46,127 nucleotides of DNA from an uncultured Sphingomonas sp. Lineage in GTDB: Bacteria > Pseudomonadota > Alphaproteobacteria > Sphingomonadales > Sphingomonadaceae. Below are positions 8,248 to 16,510 of the stretch, piece after piece. Location of the stretch: positions 1 to 46,127 of the forward strand of contig CAJYOI010000014.1 of assembly GCA_913776045.1 (NCBI GenBank), read 5' to 3'. Each line of letters starts with the position of its first letter. Positions within the stretch are counted from its first letter, which is position 1. The notes under the pieces are model-generated. The model worked only from the letters and a program-made list of their open reading frames with translations. It was not told the DNA's origin and ran no database searches. The position numbers and the translations under genes are program-made.

Positions 8248-9036
8248 TCAACGATCGATGCTCGACCCCAGCGATGCGTGCACCAGCCCGCCATCGACGG
8301 CGATCGTTTCGCCGATGACATAATCCCCCGCCCGGCTGGCGAGGTAGATCGCGACACCCGCCATATCCTCGGCCTCGCCGATCCGGCCCGCGGGAATGCT
8401 CTTGCCGACCGCGTCACCGTGGTCGCGCGCGGCCTTGTTCATGTCGCTGGCGAACGCACCCGGCGCGATCGAGGTGACGTTGATGCCGTCCCGCACCAGC
8501 CGCGCGGCCATGCGCTTGGTCAGCTGGATCAGCGCCGCCTTTGACGCCTGATAGCTGTACGTCTCCCACGCGTTCAGCCGCATGCCGTCGATCGAGGTGA
8601 TGTTGATGACCTTCGCCGGCCGCGCCTTCGCCGCCCCGGCCTTGAGCGCGCCATGCAGCGCCTGGGTTAGGAAGAAGGGCGATTTGACGTTCAGGTCCAT
8701 GACCTTGTCCCAGCCGCTTTCGGGAAAGTCCTCGAACGGCACGCCCCACGCAGCGCCGGCGTTGTTGACCAGGATGTCGAGCGCGGACTCGTGTTCGGCC
8801 AGTTGCTCGGCCAGCGCCTTGCACCCGGCGACGGTCGACACGTCCTGCGGCAGCGCGATGCAGTTCGGCCCCAGTTCCTCGGCAGTCGCGAAACAGGCGT
8901 CGGCCTTGCGTGCGGAGATATAGACCTTCGCGCCCATGTCGACGAAGCCGCGCGCGATCATCTTGCCGATCCCGCGGCTGCCCCCGGTGACCAGGGCGAC
9001 GCGACCGTCGAGGCGGAAGAGGGTGTTGGTGTCCAT
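8248..9036 (-). CDS. SDR-family NAD(P)-dependent oxidoreductase
   Basis: This 262-residue short-chain dehydrogenase has the cofactor motif TGGSRGIG near residue 18, NNAGAAWG near 95 and the catalytic pair in YSYQASKAA near 165. The ITSIDG stretch supplies the catalytic Ser. The IAPGAFASDMN and ETIAVDGG segments are typical of the gluconate 5-dehydrogenase/3-oxoacyl reductase-like branch. The start is the ATG giving MDTNTLFRLDGRVALVTGG; upstream sequence in the same frame is made of the repeat element. The leftward acyl-CoA dehydrogenase gene lies upstream, separated by that repeat. The substrate is not determinable, but an acyl-chain or sugar alcohol is likely. Confidence 0.88.
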   Translation of the reverse strand: MDTNTLFRLDGRVALVTGGSRGIGKMIARGFVDMGAKVYISARKADACFATAEELGPNCIALPQDVSTVAGCKALAEQLAEHESALDILVNNAGAAWGVPFEDFPESGWDKVMDLNVKSPFFLTQALHGALKAGAAKARPAKVINITSIDGMRLNAWETYSYQASKAALIQLTKRMAARLVRDGINVTSIAPGAFASDMNKAARDHGDAVGKSIPAGRIGEAEDMAGVAIYLASRAGDYVIGETIAVDGGLVHASLGSSIDR

Positions 9037-9044
9037 TGCTATCT

Positions 9045-9158
9045 CCCTCTCCCCTTTAGGGGAGAGGGCCGGGGAGAGGGGCAGTCTCTCAACACCGGCC
9101 CTATTGCTTGTGATTAATGACTGCCCCTCTCCCAACCCTCTCCCTGAAGGGGAGAGGG
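9045..9158. repeat. Composite palindromic repeat element
   Basis: The element contains two hairpins, CCCTCTCCCC-TTTA-GGGGAGAGGG (9045-9068) and CCCTCTCCC-TGAAG-GGGAGAGGG (9136-9158). An outer perfect 15-bp inverted repeat (9072-9086 with 9119-9133) encloses a short AT-richer centre. It fills nearly the whole gap between the leftward SDR and acyl-CoA dehydrogenase genes. This is the architecture of paired REP/BIME-like elements. Confidence 0.75.
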
Positions 9159-9165
9159 CTTTAGT

Positions 9166-10326
9166 TCATCCGCCCCGCTTCATCGTCTCGCGGGCGATGA
9201 TCAGCTGCTGGATCTGGCTGGTGCCTTCGTAGATGCGGAACAGGCGCACGTCGCGGTACAGCCGTTCGATCCCATGATCGGCGATATAGCCCGCGCCACC
9301 GTAGATCTGCACCGCGCGGTCGGCGACGCGGCCGACCATTTCCGACGCAAAATACTTCGCCGCCGCGCTTTCCAGAACGACGTCCTCGCCGCGATCCTTC
9401 TTGTCGGCGGCGTCGAGCACGAGCGCGCGGGCGGCCAGCGCCTCGGTCTTCGAATCGGCGATCATCGCCTGGATCAACTGGTGCTCGCCGATCGCCTTGC
9501 CGAACTGCTTGCGTTCAAGCGCATAGGCGACGCTGTCGGCGATCAGCCGCTCGGCGACGCCGACGCACACCGCCGCGATGTGCAGCCGCCCGCGATCGAG
9601 CACGCGCATCGCGAGTCTGAAGCCTTCACCCTCCGCGCCCAGCCGATTGGCGACAGGAACGGGGACGTCGTCGAAATGGACATCGGCGACCTTCGCCCCT
9701 TTCTGTCCCATCTTCTTTTCCGGCTCGCCGACCGATACGCCGGGCAGGTCGCGGGGAACGAGGAAGGCGGAAACGCCCCGCGCACCGGGATCGTCGCCGG
9801 TGCGCGCCATGACGGTGAACAGGTCGGCGCGATCGGCATTGGTTATGTAGCGCTTGGTCCCCGACAGCCGGTAGACGTCGGCGCCGTTCGAATCCTCGGC
9901 TCGCACCGCCCGCGCGCGCACCGCGCCCGAATCGGATCCGACATCGGGCTCGGTCAGCGCGAAGCTCGTCACCACCTCGCCGCTCGCGATCCGCGGCAGC
10001 CACGCGGTCTTCTGTTCGGGCGTGCCGGCCATCACCAGCCCCTGGCTGCCGATTCCGACATTGGTTCCGAAGGCCGAGCGGAACGCAGGCGTCGTCCGCC
10101 CCAGCTCGATCGCGACGCGCGCTTCTTCGACCATCGTCAGGCCCAGCCCGCCATAGTCTTCGGCGATCGACAGGCCGAACAGGCCCATGTCCTTCATCGC
10201 ATCGACGATATCGGCGGGAATCGCGTCATCGGCCTCGACCTGCGCCTCCAGCGGGCGCAGGCGTTCGGCGACGAAGCGGCGGACGGTATCGATCAGCGCG
10301 TCGAACGTTTCCGCGTCGAGGGCCAT
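9166..10326 (-). CDS. Acyl-CoA dehydrogenase
   Basis: The 386-residue protein has normal length and organisation for the flavin acyl-CoA dehydrogenases: an N-terminal helical domain, a middle beta domain with FALTEPDVGSDSG near residue 140 and a helical C-terminal domain. The VQIYGGAGY stretch and RIYEGTSQIQ, which carries the usual catalytic Glu, lie near residue 355-375. It should oxidise an acyl-CoA to the 2-enoyl-CoA, passing electrons to electron-transfer flavoprotein. AAAGGAG is about 11 nt before the ATG. It is divergent from pyrD, and the 150-bp gap probably holds both promoters. Chain-length preference cannot be read from sequence. Confidence 0.94.
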   Translation of the reverse strand: MALDAETFDALIDTVRRFVAERLRPLEAQVEADDAIPADIVDAMKDMGLFGLSIAEDYGGLGLTMVEEARVAIELGRTTPAFRSAFGTNVGIGSQGLVMAGTPEQKTAWLPRIASGEVVTSFALTEPDVGSDSGAVRARAVRAEDSNGADVYRLSGTKRYITNADRADLFTVMARTGDDPGARGVSAFLVPRDLPGVSVGEPEKKMGQKGAKVADVHFDDVPVPVANRLGAEGEGFRLAMRVLDRGRLHIAAVCVGVAERLIADSVAYALERKQFGKAIGEHQLIQAMIADSKTEALAARALVLDAADKKDRGEDVVLESAAAKYFASEMVGRVADRAVQIYGGAGYIADHGIERLYRDVRLFRIYEGTSQIQQLIIARETMKRGG

Positions 10327-10475
10327 GACTGCATCCGCTCCTTTCGATTTTCGGCAGGACTACTGCGCAATCTGCGCGTGCGCAACCATACCCGAATTTC
10401 GAGGCGCGCATATCACGGTCGCGATTGACCCCATGGGGGTGACGACGCCCCCCGCGAGCCGCTAGACCGCTACCC

Positions 10476-11489
10476 ATGCGCTGGTATCACCCGTTCCTCT
10501 TCGCTCTCGACGCCGAACAGGCGCACCGCCTGACGATTCGCGCGCTGGCGGCGGCAGGAAGGCGGACGGGCAAGGTCGTGACCTCTCCGCGCCTCGCGAA
10601 CATCGTCGCGGGCATACACTTCCCCAACCCGGTCGGCCTCGCGGCCGGGGCGGACAAGGATGGCGAGGCGGTGCATGGTTTCCATGGTCTCGGCTTCGGC
10701 AGCGTCGAGGTCGGCACGCTCACCCCGCTGCCGCAGGCGGGCAATCCCAAGCCCCGCCTGTTCCGTCTGGTCGAGGACCGCGGGGTCATCAACCGCATGG
10801 GCTTCAATAACGGCGGGCTGCATGCCGCCCTCGACCGCCTGCCGCGCGAGCGCGCCGGGGTGCTGGGCATCAACGTCGGCGCGAACAAGGACGCGGCCGA
10901 TCGCGTCGCCGATTATGTGACGGGCGTGTCCCACGCGAGCCGCTGCGCCGATTACGTCACGATCAACGTATCGTCGCCCAACACGCCTGGCTTGCGCGAC
11001 CTGCAGCACGGGGCGGCGCTCGCCGAGCTGCTGGCCGTCTCGCGCGAAGCGGCGGCGCTGACCCCGCTGTTCTTGAAGGTCGCACCCGACCTGGAGTCCG
11101 CGCAGATCGACGAGATTGCGCGGGCCGCGATCGACCACCGAATCGACGCGCTGATCGTCAGCAACACGACCATTTCGCGACCGGCACTCAAGTCGGGCAA
11201 TGCAGGTGAGGCGGGCGGCCTGTCCGGCGCGCCGCTCGCGCTGCTGGCGGCCCAGCGCCTTTCCGACTTCCGCACTGCCACCGGCGGGCGGATGCCGCTG
11301 ATCTCGGCCGGCGGTATCGCCAGCGCGGACGAAGCCTATGCCCGCATCCGTGCAGGCGCGAGTCTGGTGCAGGTCTATTCGGCTTTGGTCTTCGAAGGCC
11401 CCGGCCTCGCGCGGTCGATCGCGACGGGGCTCGACCTGCTGCTCGCCCGCGACGGCTTCGCGAATGTGGCGGATGCCATTGGCGGCTGA
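10476..11489 (+). CDS. pyrD: Dihydroorotate dehydrogenase (quinone), class 2
   Basis: The 337-residue protein matches class 2 dihydroorotate dehydrogenases, which oxidise dihydroorotate to orotate at the inner membrane with ubiquinone in pyrimidine synthesis. The amphipathic N-terminal segment (MRWYHPFLFALDAEQAHR) is the membrane-association region of class 2 enzymes. Visible hallmarks are FPNPVGLAAGADKDG near residue 50, MGFNNGG near 108, NVSSPNTPGLRDLQ near 165, with the catalytic Ser, and the phosphate-binding SAGGI near 273. A palindromic repeat element begins 3 nt after the stop codon. Confidence 0.96.
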   Translation: MRWYHPFLFALDAEQAHRLTIRALAAAGRRTGKVVTSPRLANIVAGIHFPNPVGLAAGADKDGEAVHGFHGLGFGSVEVGTLTPLPQAGNPKPRLFRLVEDRGVINRMGFNNGGLHAALDRLPRERAGVLGINVGANKDAADRVADYVTGVSHASRCADYVTINVSSPNTPGLRDLQHGAALAELLAVSREAAALTPLFLKVAPDLESAQIDEIARAAIDHRIDALIVSNTTISRPALKSGNAGEAGGLSGAPLALLAAQRLSDFRTATGGRMPLISAGGIASADEAYARIRAGASLVQVYSALVFEGPGLARSIATGLDLLLARDGFANVADAIGG

Positions 11490-11491
11490 CT

Positions 11492-11615
11492 GATCCTCCC
11501 CTGCAAGGGGAGGTGGCGCGCGGTACGCGCGTCGGAGGGGTGTAACCCTCTCCGGATAGCGAGACCCCCCTCCGTCAGGCCTGCGGCCTGTCACCTCCCC
11601 TTTCAGGGGAGGATC
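11492..11615. repeat. Palindromic repeat element with 24-nt inverted ends
   Basis: The ends GATCCTCCCCTG... (11492-11515) and ...CAGGGGAGGATC (11592-11615) are inverted copies with one mismatch in 24. Each end is itself a hairpin. The centre holds further GC-rich inverted segments (GCGCGCGGTACGCGCG and CGGAGGGGTG.../CCCCTCCG). It contains no ORF, and the size and shape suggest a non-autonomous MITE- or REP-pair-like element. Confidence 0.75.
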
Positions 11616-11658
11616 ATGGGCGCTTGCACCCCTCCCACACGACGCTAGGGTCTGCCCC

Positions 11659-13410
11659 ATGAGAGCGTTCGTCCTAGCCCTGCTCCCGCTGGCCGCGTCC
11701 TGCGCGCCGGTCGCGGATCGCCCCGCCACAGCGTCCTCCACGACGACCCAAGCGCCCGGCATGGTCAGTGCCGCCGACCCGCGCGCGGTCGCAGCGGGCG
11801 TGGAGATCCTGAAGGCCGGCGGCACCGCGACCGATGCCGCGATCGCGACGATGCTCGCCTTGGGCGTCGTCGAGCCGCAGAGCTCGGGTCTCGGCGGCGG
11901 CAGCTTCTGGGTCCGCCATCAGGCGGGCGGTGCGCTCGACACGATCGACGCCCGCGAAACCGCACCGATGGCCGCGGGTCCGCGGCTGTTCTACACCGCC
12001 GATGGCCAGCCGATGGATCACCGCCAGGCGGTGCCCGGCGGCAAGTCGGTCGGCGTCCCCGGCGCGCTGCGCGGCATGGCGCTCGCCCATCGGTCGGGCG
12101 GCAAGCTCCCCTGGGCGCGGCTGTTCCAGCCGGCGATCCGGCTGGCGACGGGCGGGTGGCAGCTCTCTCCGCGCTTCGTCGACGGCCTTGCCAAGAACGG
12201 CACGCATATCACGCCCGAACTCCGCGCGATCTTCTCGCCCGGCGGTACCGCGCTTCCCGCCGGCAGCACCGTGCGCAATCCGGATATGGCCGCGTTCCTC
12301 GAACGCCTCGCCAGCCGCGGCGCCGACAGCTTCTACGTCGGCCCCGATGCGCAGAAGCTGGTGACGACCGTCCGCACAGCGGCGCGCAATCCGTCGCAGA
12401 TGACCGCTGGAGACGTCGCCAGCTATGCCGCCAAGCCGCGCGATCCGGTCTGCGTGCCGTATCGCACCTACCGCATCTGCGGCATGGGCCCGCCGTCGTC
12501 GGGCGGGATCACCGTGCTGATGATCCTGAAGCAGCTCGAACGCTTCGACCTGAAGGCCCTGGGCAAGGATTCGCCCACCGCTTGGCACCTGTTCGCGGAA
12601 AGCTCGCGGCTCGCCTATGCCGACCGCAACCTCTACATCGGCGATCCCGATTACGTCCGCGTGCCGGTCTCGGGCATGCTCGATCCCGCGTATCTCGCCA
12701 GCCGCTCGGCGCTGATCTCCCCCACCACGACACTGGCCAGCATCACCGCCGGCACGCCGCCCGGCGCCCCGCCGCGGGTGCGCGCCGAACCGGCCGAGAC
12801 GCCGGGCACGACCAGCCTGTCGGTCGCCGACCGCGCAGGGAACGTCGTCGCCGTCACCACCACGATCGAAGGCGTCTACGGCTCCGGCCTGACCGTCAAC
12901 GGCATCGTGCTCAACAACGAACTGACCGACTTCGACACCGTGCCGGTCAAGGACGGATACCTTGTCGCCAACCGGGTGGAGGGCGGCAAGCGCCCGCGCA
13001 GTTCGATGGCGCCGACGATCGTCTATGACGCCCAAGGGCGGGTCCGCCTGTCGGTCGGTGCTGCCGGCGGCCCGACGATCATCGCGCAGATTGCGAAGGC
13101 GATCATGGGCGTGATCGATTTCGACCTGTCCGCGCAGGACGCGATCGCGATGGGCCTGCTCTATGCGCCGGGCCCGAACGCGACCGCTGAGGCCGGCACC
13201 GAGCGCGCCGCGATGGTGCCAGCGCTTCAGGCACTCGGCGAACGCGTGACCGTCGGTGGCCTGGGGCTGAAGGCCAATGCCGTAGAATGGGTCGGCGGGC
13301 GCTGGGTCGGCGCCGCGGACCCGCGCAGCGAGGGCGTTGCCGGCGACGAGACGGGGTACGTCACGCAGATCAAGCGGTTCGGGAAGGATCCCAGCCGGCC
13401 GCCGGAATAG
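11659..13410 (+). CDS. ggt: Gamma-glutamyltransferase
   Basis: The 583-residue protein is a gamma-glutamyltranspeptidase precursor, which cleaves glutathione and other gamma-glutamyl compounds in the periplasm after self-processing into two subunits. A short N-terminal signal ends in LAASC, a possible lipoprotein site. The large subunit has SSGLGGGSFW near residue 75 and a GPPSSGGI stretch near 278. The autoprocessing threonine is expected in GTTSLSV near residue 383, where most family members have TTHxSV, so the His is replaced by Ser. The C-terminal part has the GVYGSGLTVNGIVLNNELTDF and RPRSSMAPT regions. The gene is monocistronic, between repeat elements. Confidence 0.93.
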   Translation: MRAFVLALLPLAASCAPVADRPATASSTTTQAPGMVSAADPRAVAAGVEILKAGGTATDAAIATMLALGVVEPQSSGLGGGSFWVRHQAGGALDTIDARETAPMAAGPRLFYTADGQPMDHRQAVPGGKSVGVPGALRGMALAHRSGGKLPWARLFQPAIRLATGGWQLSPRFVDGLAKNGTHITPELRAIFSPGGTALPAGSTVRNPDMAAFLERLASRGADSFYVGPDAQKLVTTVRTAARNPSQMTAGDVASYAAKPRDPVCVPYRTYRICGMGPPSSGGITVLMILKQLERFDLKALGKDSPTAWHLFAESSRLAYADRNLYIGDPDYVRVPVSGMLDPAYLASRSALISPTTTLASITAGTPPGAPPRVRAEPAETPGTTSLSVADRAGNVVAVTTTIEGVYGSGLTVNGIVLNNELTDFDTVPVKDGYLVANRVEGGKRPRSSMAPTIVYDAQGRVRLSVGAAGGPTIIAQIAKAIMGVIDFDLSAQDAIAMGLLYAPGPNATAEAGTERAAMVPALQALGERVTVGGLGLKANAVEWVGGRWVGAADPRSEGVAGDETGYVTQIKRFGKDPSRPPE

Positions 13411-13426
13411 GATGAACTCCCCCAAT

Positions 13427-13529
13427 CCGTTCGTGTCGAGCAGGGTTCGAGCTTGTCGAGACCCCGTATCGAGACAGATTTCCCGATATGCCGTCTAGAC
13501 TGCGCTCGACGACTATTCGAAACGAACGG
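13427..13529. repeat. TCGAG-rich palindromic repeat
   Basis: CCGTTCGT (13427-13434) pairs with ACGAACGG (13522-13529) around a stretch with several TCGAG/CTCGA units, including GTCGAGC, TTCGAGCTTGTCGAGAC and GCTCGAC. It resembles the TCGAG-type dispersed repeats I associate with sphingomonad genomes and fills the gap between ggt and the acyl-CoA ligase gene. Confidence 0.6.
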
Positions 13530-13572
13530 TGACATAAGATTGCGTCGGTAAAAGCCGAGCCCAGGAGAGACC

Positions 13573-15399
13573 ATGCCCGCCGCCCCCCGCCTGCTCGAAC
13601 ATTTCCCCAATCTGGTGACGATGTTCTTCACCCGCGCCGCCGAACGCGGCGATGCCCCGTTCCTGTGGGGCAAGTCCGGGGGCGAATGGGTGCCGACCAG
13701 CTGGGCGGAGGCGGCACGCCAGGTAGCCGCACTCGCCACTGCCCTCAAGGCGAGCGGCCTGCGCGCCGGCGACCGGGTGATGCTGGTCAGCGAGAACCGG
13801 CCGGAATGGTGCATCAGCGACCTCGCCATCATGGCGGCGGGCTGCGTGACAGTTCCGACATACATCACCAATACCGAACGCGATCACCAGCACATCCTGG
13901 AAAATTCGGGTGCCTGTGCGGTCATCGTGTCGACGCAGAAGCTGGCCAAGGTGCTGATGCCCGCCGTCCTGCGGTCGCAGGCGCGGATCGTCATCGGCTT
14001 CGACGAACTGAAGCTCGGCCAGCCCGGGTCGATCGAGTTTCACGACTGGCACACGCTGATCGCCGAACACGCGACCGACCCCGCCGAGATGGCGAAGTCC
14101 GCGACGATGCAGCGCGGCGACCTCGCGTGCATCATCTACACCAGCGGCACCGGCGGCGCGCCGCGCGGGGTGATGCAGCACCACGGCGCGATTCTGCACA
14201 ATGTCGCGGGCGCCGCGCGCGTCGTGTCGGAGGATTTCGGCTGGGACGACGAGGTGTTCCTGTCGTTCCTGCCCCTCAGCCACGCCTATGAACACACCGG
14301 CGGCCAATTCCTGCCGATTGGGCTGGGCGCGGAGATCTACTACAGCGAAGGCCTCGACAAGCTGGCGTCCAACATCGAGGAGGTCCGCCCGACGCTGATG
14401 GTGGTCGTGCCGCGCCTGTTCGAAGTGCTGCGCACGCGCATCAGCAAGGCGATCGAGAAGCAGGGCAAGCTCAGCAACTATCTGCTCGACCGCGCGATCA
14501 AGATCGGCGGCAAGAAGGCCGCGGGCAAGCCCGGCTCGCCGCTCGATTTGCCGATGAAGCTGGTGCTCGACCGCCTGTTCCGTCCCAAGATCGGCAAGAA
14601 GTTCGGCGGCCGGATGAAGGCGATGGTCTCGGGCGGCGCGCCGCTCAATCCGGAAGTCGGCGTGTTCTTCGAATCGCTCGGACTGACCTTCCTGCAAGGC
14701 TATGGCCAGACCGAAGCCGCGCCGGTCATTAGCTGCAACCGGCCCGCGGCGGGCCTGAAGCACGACACTGTCGGGCCGCCGCTGGCCGACACCGAAGTCC
14801 GCATCGCCGAGGACGGCGAGATCCTGGTCCGCGGCGAACTGGTCATGCACGGATACTGGCGCAACGAGGATGAGACCGCGCGCGTCCTGAAGCCAGACCC
14901 GGCGGAGCCTCACAAGAGCCCCTGGCTCCACACCGGCGACATCGGCGTGATCGACGATCACGGCCGGATCAAGATCACCGATCGCAAGAAGGACATCATC
15001 GTCAACGACAAGGGCGACAACGTCGCGCCGCAGAAGATCGAAGGGATGCTGACGCTCCAGAACGAGATCGTCCAGGCAATGGTTTATGGCGACCGCAAAC
15101 CGTACATGACCGCGGTGATCGTCCCCGACCCCGAATGGACGCAGGAATATTGCGCCAGGTCGGGGACGGGGTGCAATTTCGCCAAGCTGAAGGAAGACCA
15201 CGGCTTCAAGGCCGCGATCGGCGCCGCGGTCGAGCGGGTGAACAAGGACCTGTCCCAGATCGAACGCATCCGCCGCTTCATCCTGGCCGACGAACCCTTC
15301 GCGATCGAGAACCAGCAACTGACCCCGAGTCTCAAGATCCGCCGCCACGTCCTGCGCGAGGTGTACGCGGAGCGGCTGGACGGGCTCTACAAGGGATAA
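13573..15399 (+). CDS. Long-chain fatty acid--CoA ligase (AMP-binding)
   Basis: The 608-residue protein is an AMP-forming acyl-CoA synthetase of the long-chain type. The P-loop is YTSGTGGAPRGV near residue 190, slightly different from the common SGTTGxPKG. GYGQTEAAPV near 375 is the A5 motif, and LHTGDIGVIDDHG near 455, followed by DRKKDIIV, covers the A7-A8 hinge. It activates fatty acids to acyl-CoA through acyl-adenylate at the inner face of the membrane. AGGAGAG just upstream supports the start. The acyl-CoA dehydrogenase 3 kb away is not in the same transcript. It is convergent with the next gene, with 13 bp between them. Confidence 0.93.
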   Translation: MPAAPRLLEHFPNLVTMFFTRAAERGDAPFLWGKSGGEWVPTSWAEAARQVAALATALKASGLRAGDRVMLVSENRPEWCISDLAIMAAGCVTVPTYITNTERDHQHILENSGACAVIVSTQKLAKVLMPAVLRSQARIVIGFDELKLGQPGSIEFHDWHTLIAEHATDPAEMAKSATMQRGDLACIIYTSGTGGAPRGVMQHHGAILHNVAGAARVVSEDFGWDDEVFLSFLPLSHAYEHTGGQFLPIGLGAEIYYSEGLDKLASNIEEVRPTLMVVVPRLFEVLRTRISKAIEKQGKLSNYLLDRAIKIGGKKAAGKPGSPLDLPMKLVLDRLFRPKIGKKFGGRMKAMVSGGAPLNPEVGVFFESLGLTFLQGYGQTEAAPVISCNRPAAGLKHDTVGPPLADTEVRIAEDGEILVRGELVMHGYWRNEDETARVLKPDPAEPHKSPWLHTGDIGVIDDHGRIKITDRKKDIIVNDKGDNVAPQKIEGMLTLQNEIVQAMVYGDRKPYMTAVIVPDPEWTQEYCARSGTGCNFAKLKEDHGFKAAIGAAVERVNKDLSQIERIRRFILADEPFAIENQQLTPSLKIRRHVLREVYAERLDGLYKG

Positions 15400-15412
15400 C
15401 GGGACGCCGCCG

Positions 15413-16393
15413 TCAGAACGAGTAGGACGACATCAGCAGCAGGCCGAGCTGCGACCGGCGCTTGAACCGCAGCGTGTCGCCGGCCGGCAACGGCTGATCC
15501 TCGACGATGCCGTTGCCCAGCGTCTGCGCGTTGATATCGACCATCGCGCCGATGCCCAGGTTGAAGCTGTCGGTGCTTTTCGACGACCGGCGCACTCCCA
15601 CCATGATGCCGGTGCCGATCGCGTCGATCACATTGTCGGTGCCGGGTTGCAGCGCGACGAACGGGCCGATGCCCCATTGCGCGCGAATGGTTTCGTACGT
15701 CCGCTTTGGCGGCCGCTTCTGCCCGTCACCCGCCTTTGTCGTCTCTTCCGTCCATTTCTCGCAACTGTTGGTCAGGCCGAGAAAATCGCTGGTGTTGCCG
15801 TTCAGCCGGCGATTGATCGGCGTGAACAGATAATGCGATTCGAGCACGAAGCGTGCCGACGAATTCTCACTGCGATTCACGCGAACGATCCCGTTGACCA
15901 GCTCCGCCTCGCGGATGCGCTGATATCTGCCGGTGTCGAGCGTGTAGGCGATGCCGACACCGAATTCGATGCCGCCGAATTTGCGCTTGTTCTCGCCGTC
16001 GGCAATGTCTCTCTGGCTGAGCGGTGTTACCGTCGTCTTCTGACTGACGGTCGTGCCGTTCGTCGTGGTGCTCGTTTCGCTGGTGACGGTGGCGCCGCTT
16101 GACTGTGCCGCTGCGATCAGCGCGACAGGCGCTGGTGCAGCGACCGCGGGTGCGGGCAGTGCCGGGAGAGACGCGGCAGGGGCCCTGAGTGCCGCGAGTC
16201 GCGCGCGCTGTGCGTCAAGCGCAGCCTGCTGCGCGGCCACCGCCTTCTCACTCTCGGAAATTTCGGCCGCGAGCGCCTTTGCCGGCAACGCTTCATACTG
16301 CGCGCGCGCCGCATCGGCCTGCCTGCGCAGATCGGCCGCCGACGCATCCTGCGCGGCCAGTGTCATCGCCAGCGCGAGAATCGGTCCTGACAT
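15413..16393 (-). CDS. Exported coiled-coil protein with probable outer-membrane C-terminal domain
   Basis: I do not recognise a named family. The 326-residue protein has a hydrophobic N-terminal segment (ILALAMTLAAQ, then ASAADL) compatible with a signal peptide. An Ala/Gln/Arg-rich heptad-like helix (about 20-72) follows, then an Ala/Pro linker and a Ser/Thr-rich segment (about 95-125). Residues of about 130-326 alternate polar and hydrophobic residues and end in SSYSF, the C-terminal Phe pattern of outer-membrane beta barrels. Two Cys-poor variable loops lie in between. The start codon has no ordinary Shine-Dalgarno sequence apart from G-runs inside a hairpin. The upstream DUF5694 gene is on the same strand. 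Confidence 0.7.
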   Translation of the reverse strand: MSGPILALAMTLAAQDASAADLRRQADAARAQYEALPAKALAAEISESEKAVAAQQAALDAQRARLAALRAPAASLPALPAPAVAAPAPVALIAAAQSSGATVTSETSTTTNGTTVSQKTTVTPLSQRDIADGENKRKFGGIEFGVGIAYTLDTGRYQRIREAELVNGIVRVNRSENSSARFVLESHYLFTPINRRLNGNTSDFLGLTNSCEKWTEETTKAGDGQKRPPKRTYETIRAQWGIGPFVALQPGTDNVIDAIGTGIMVGVRRSSKSTDSFNLGIGAMVDINAQTLGNGIVEDQPLPAGDTLRFKRRSQLGLLLMSSYSF

Positions 16394-16403
16394 GATCGGT
16401 ATC

Positions 16404-16426
16404 GCCCCCCGTTGAAACCGGGGGGC
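16404..16426 (-). promoter_or_regulatory. Hairpin just before the start codon; may hide the ribosome binding site
   Basis: GCCCCCCG/CGGGGGGC forms a perfect 8-bp stem with a 7-nt loop. On the minus strand the 3' arm (CGGGGGGC) ends 10 nt before the ATG at 16393 and holds the only Shine-Dalgarno-like G-run. It could be a translational control hairpin, or a terminator for the upstream DUF5694 gene without a T tract. Confidence 0.4.
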
Positions 16427-16510
16427 ATCGTCTCAAAACGCCGTCGCCTCCGAAACGAGAGACGGATCGATTTCCGCGTGGGAGTCGCACCACTCCGGCG
16501 GTGTTGGCAG

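Noticed and set aside
11674-13425. 583-codon frame opposite gamma-glutamyltransferase
   Set aside because: It mirrors the real gene exactly and has no family motifs; long antisense frames are expected at this G+C.
13513-15348. 611-codon frame opposite the acyl-CoA ligase gene
   Set aside because: It has no domains and is low-complexity (Asp/Arg/His/Ala), while the sense strand has every ligase motif.
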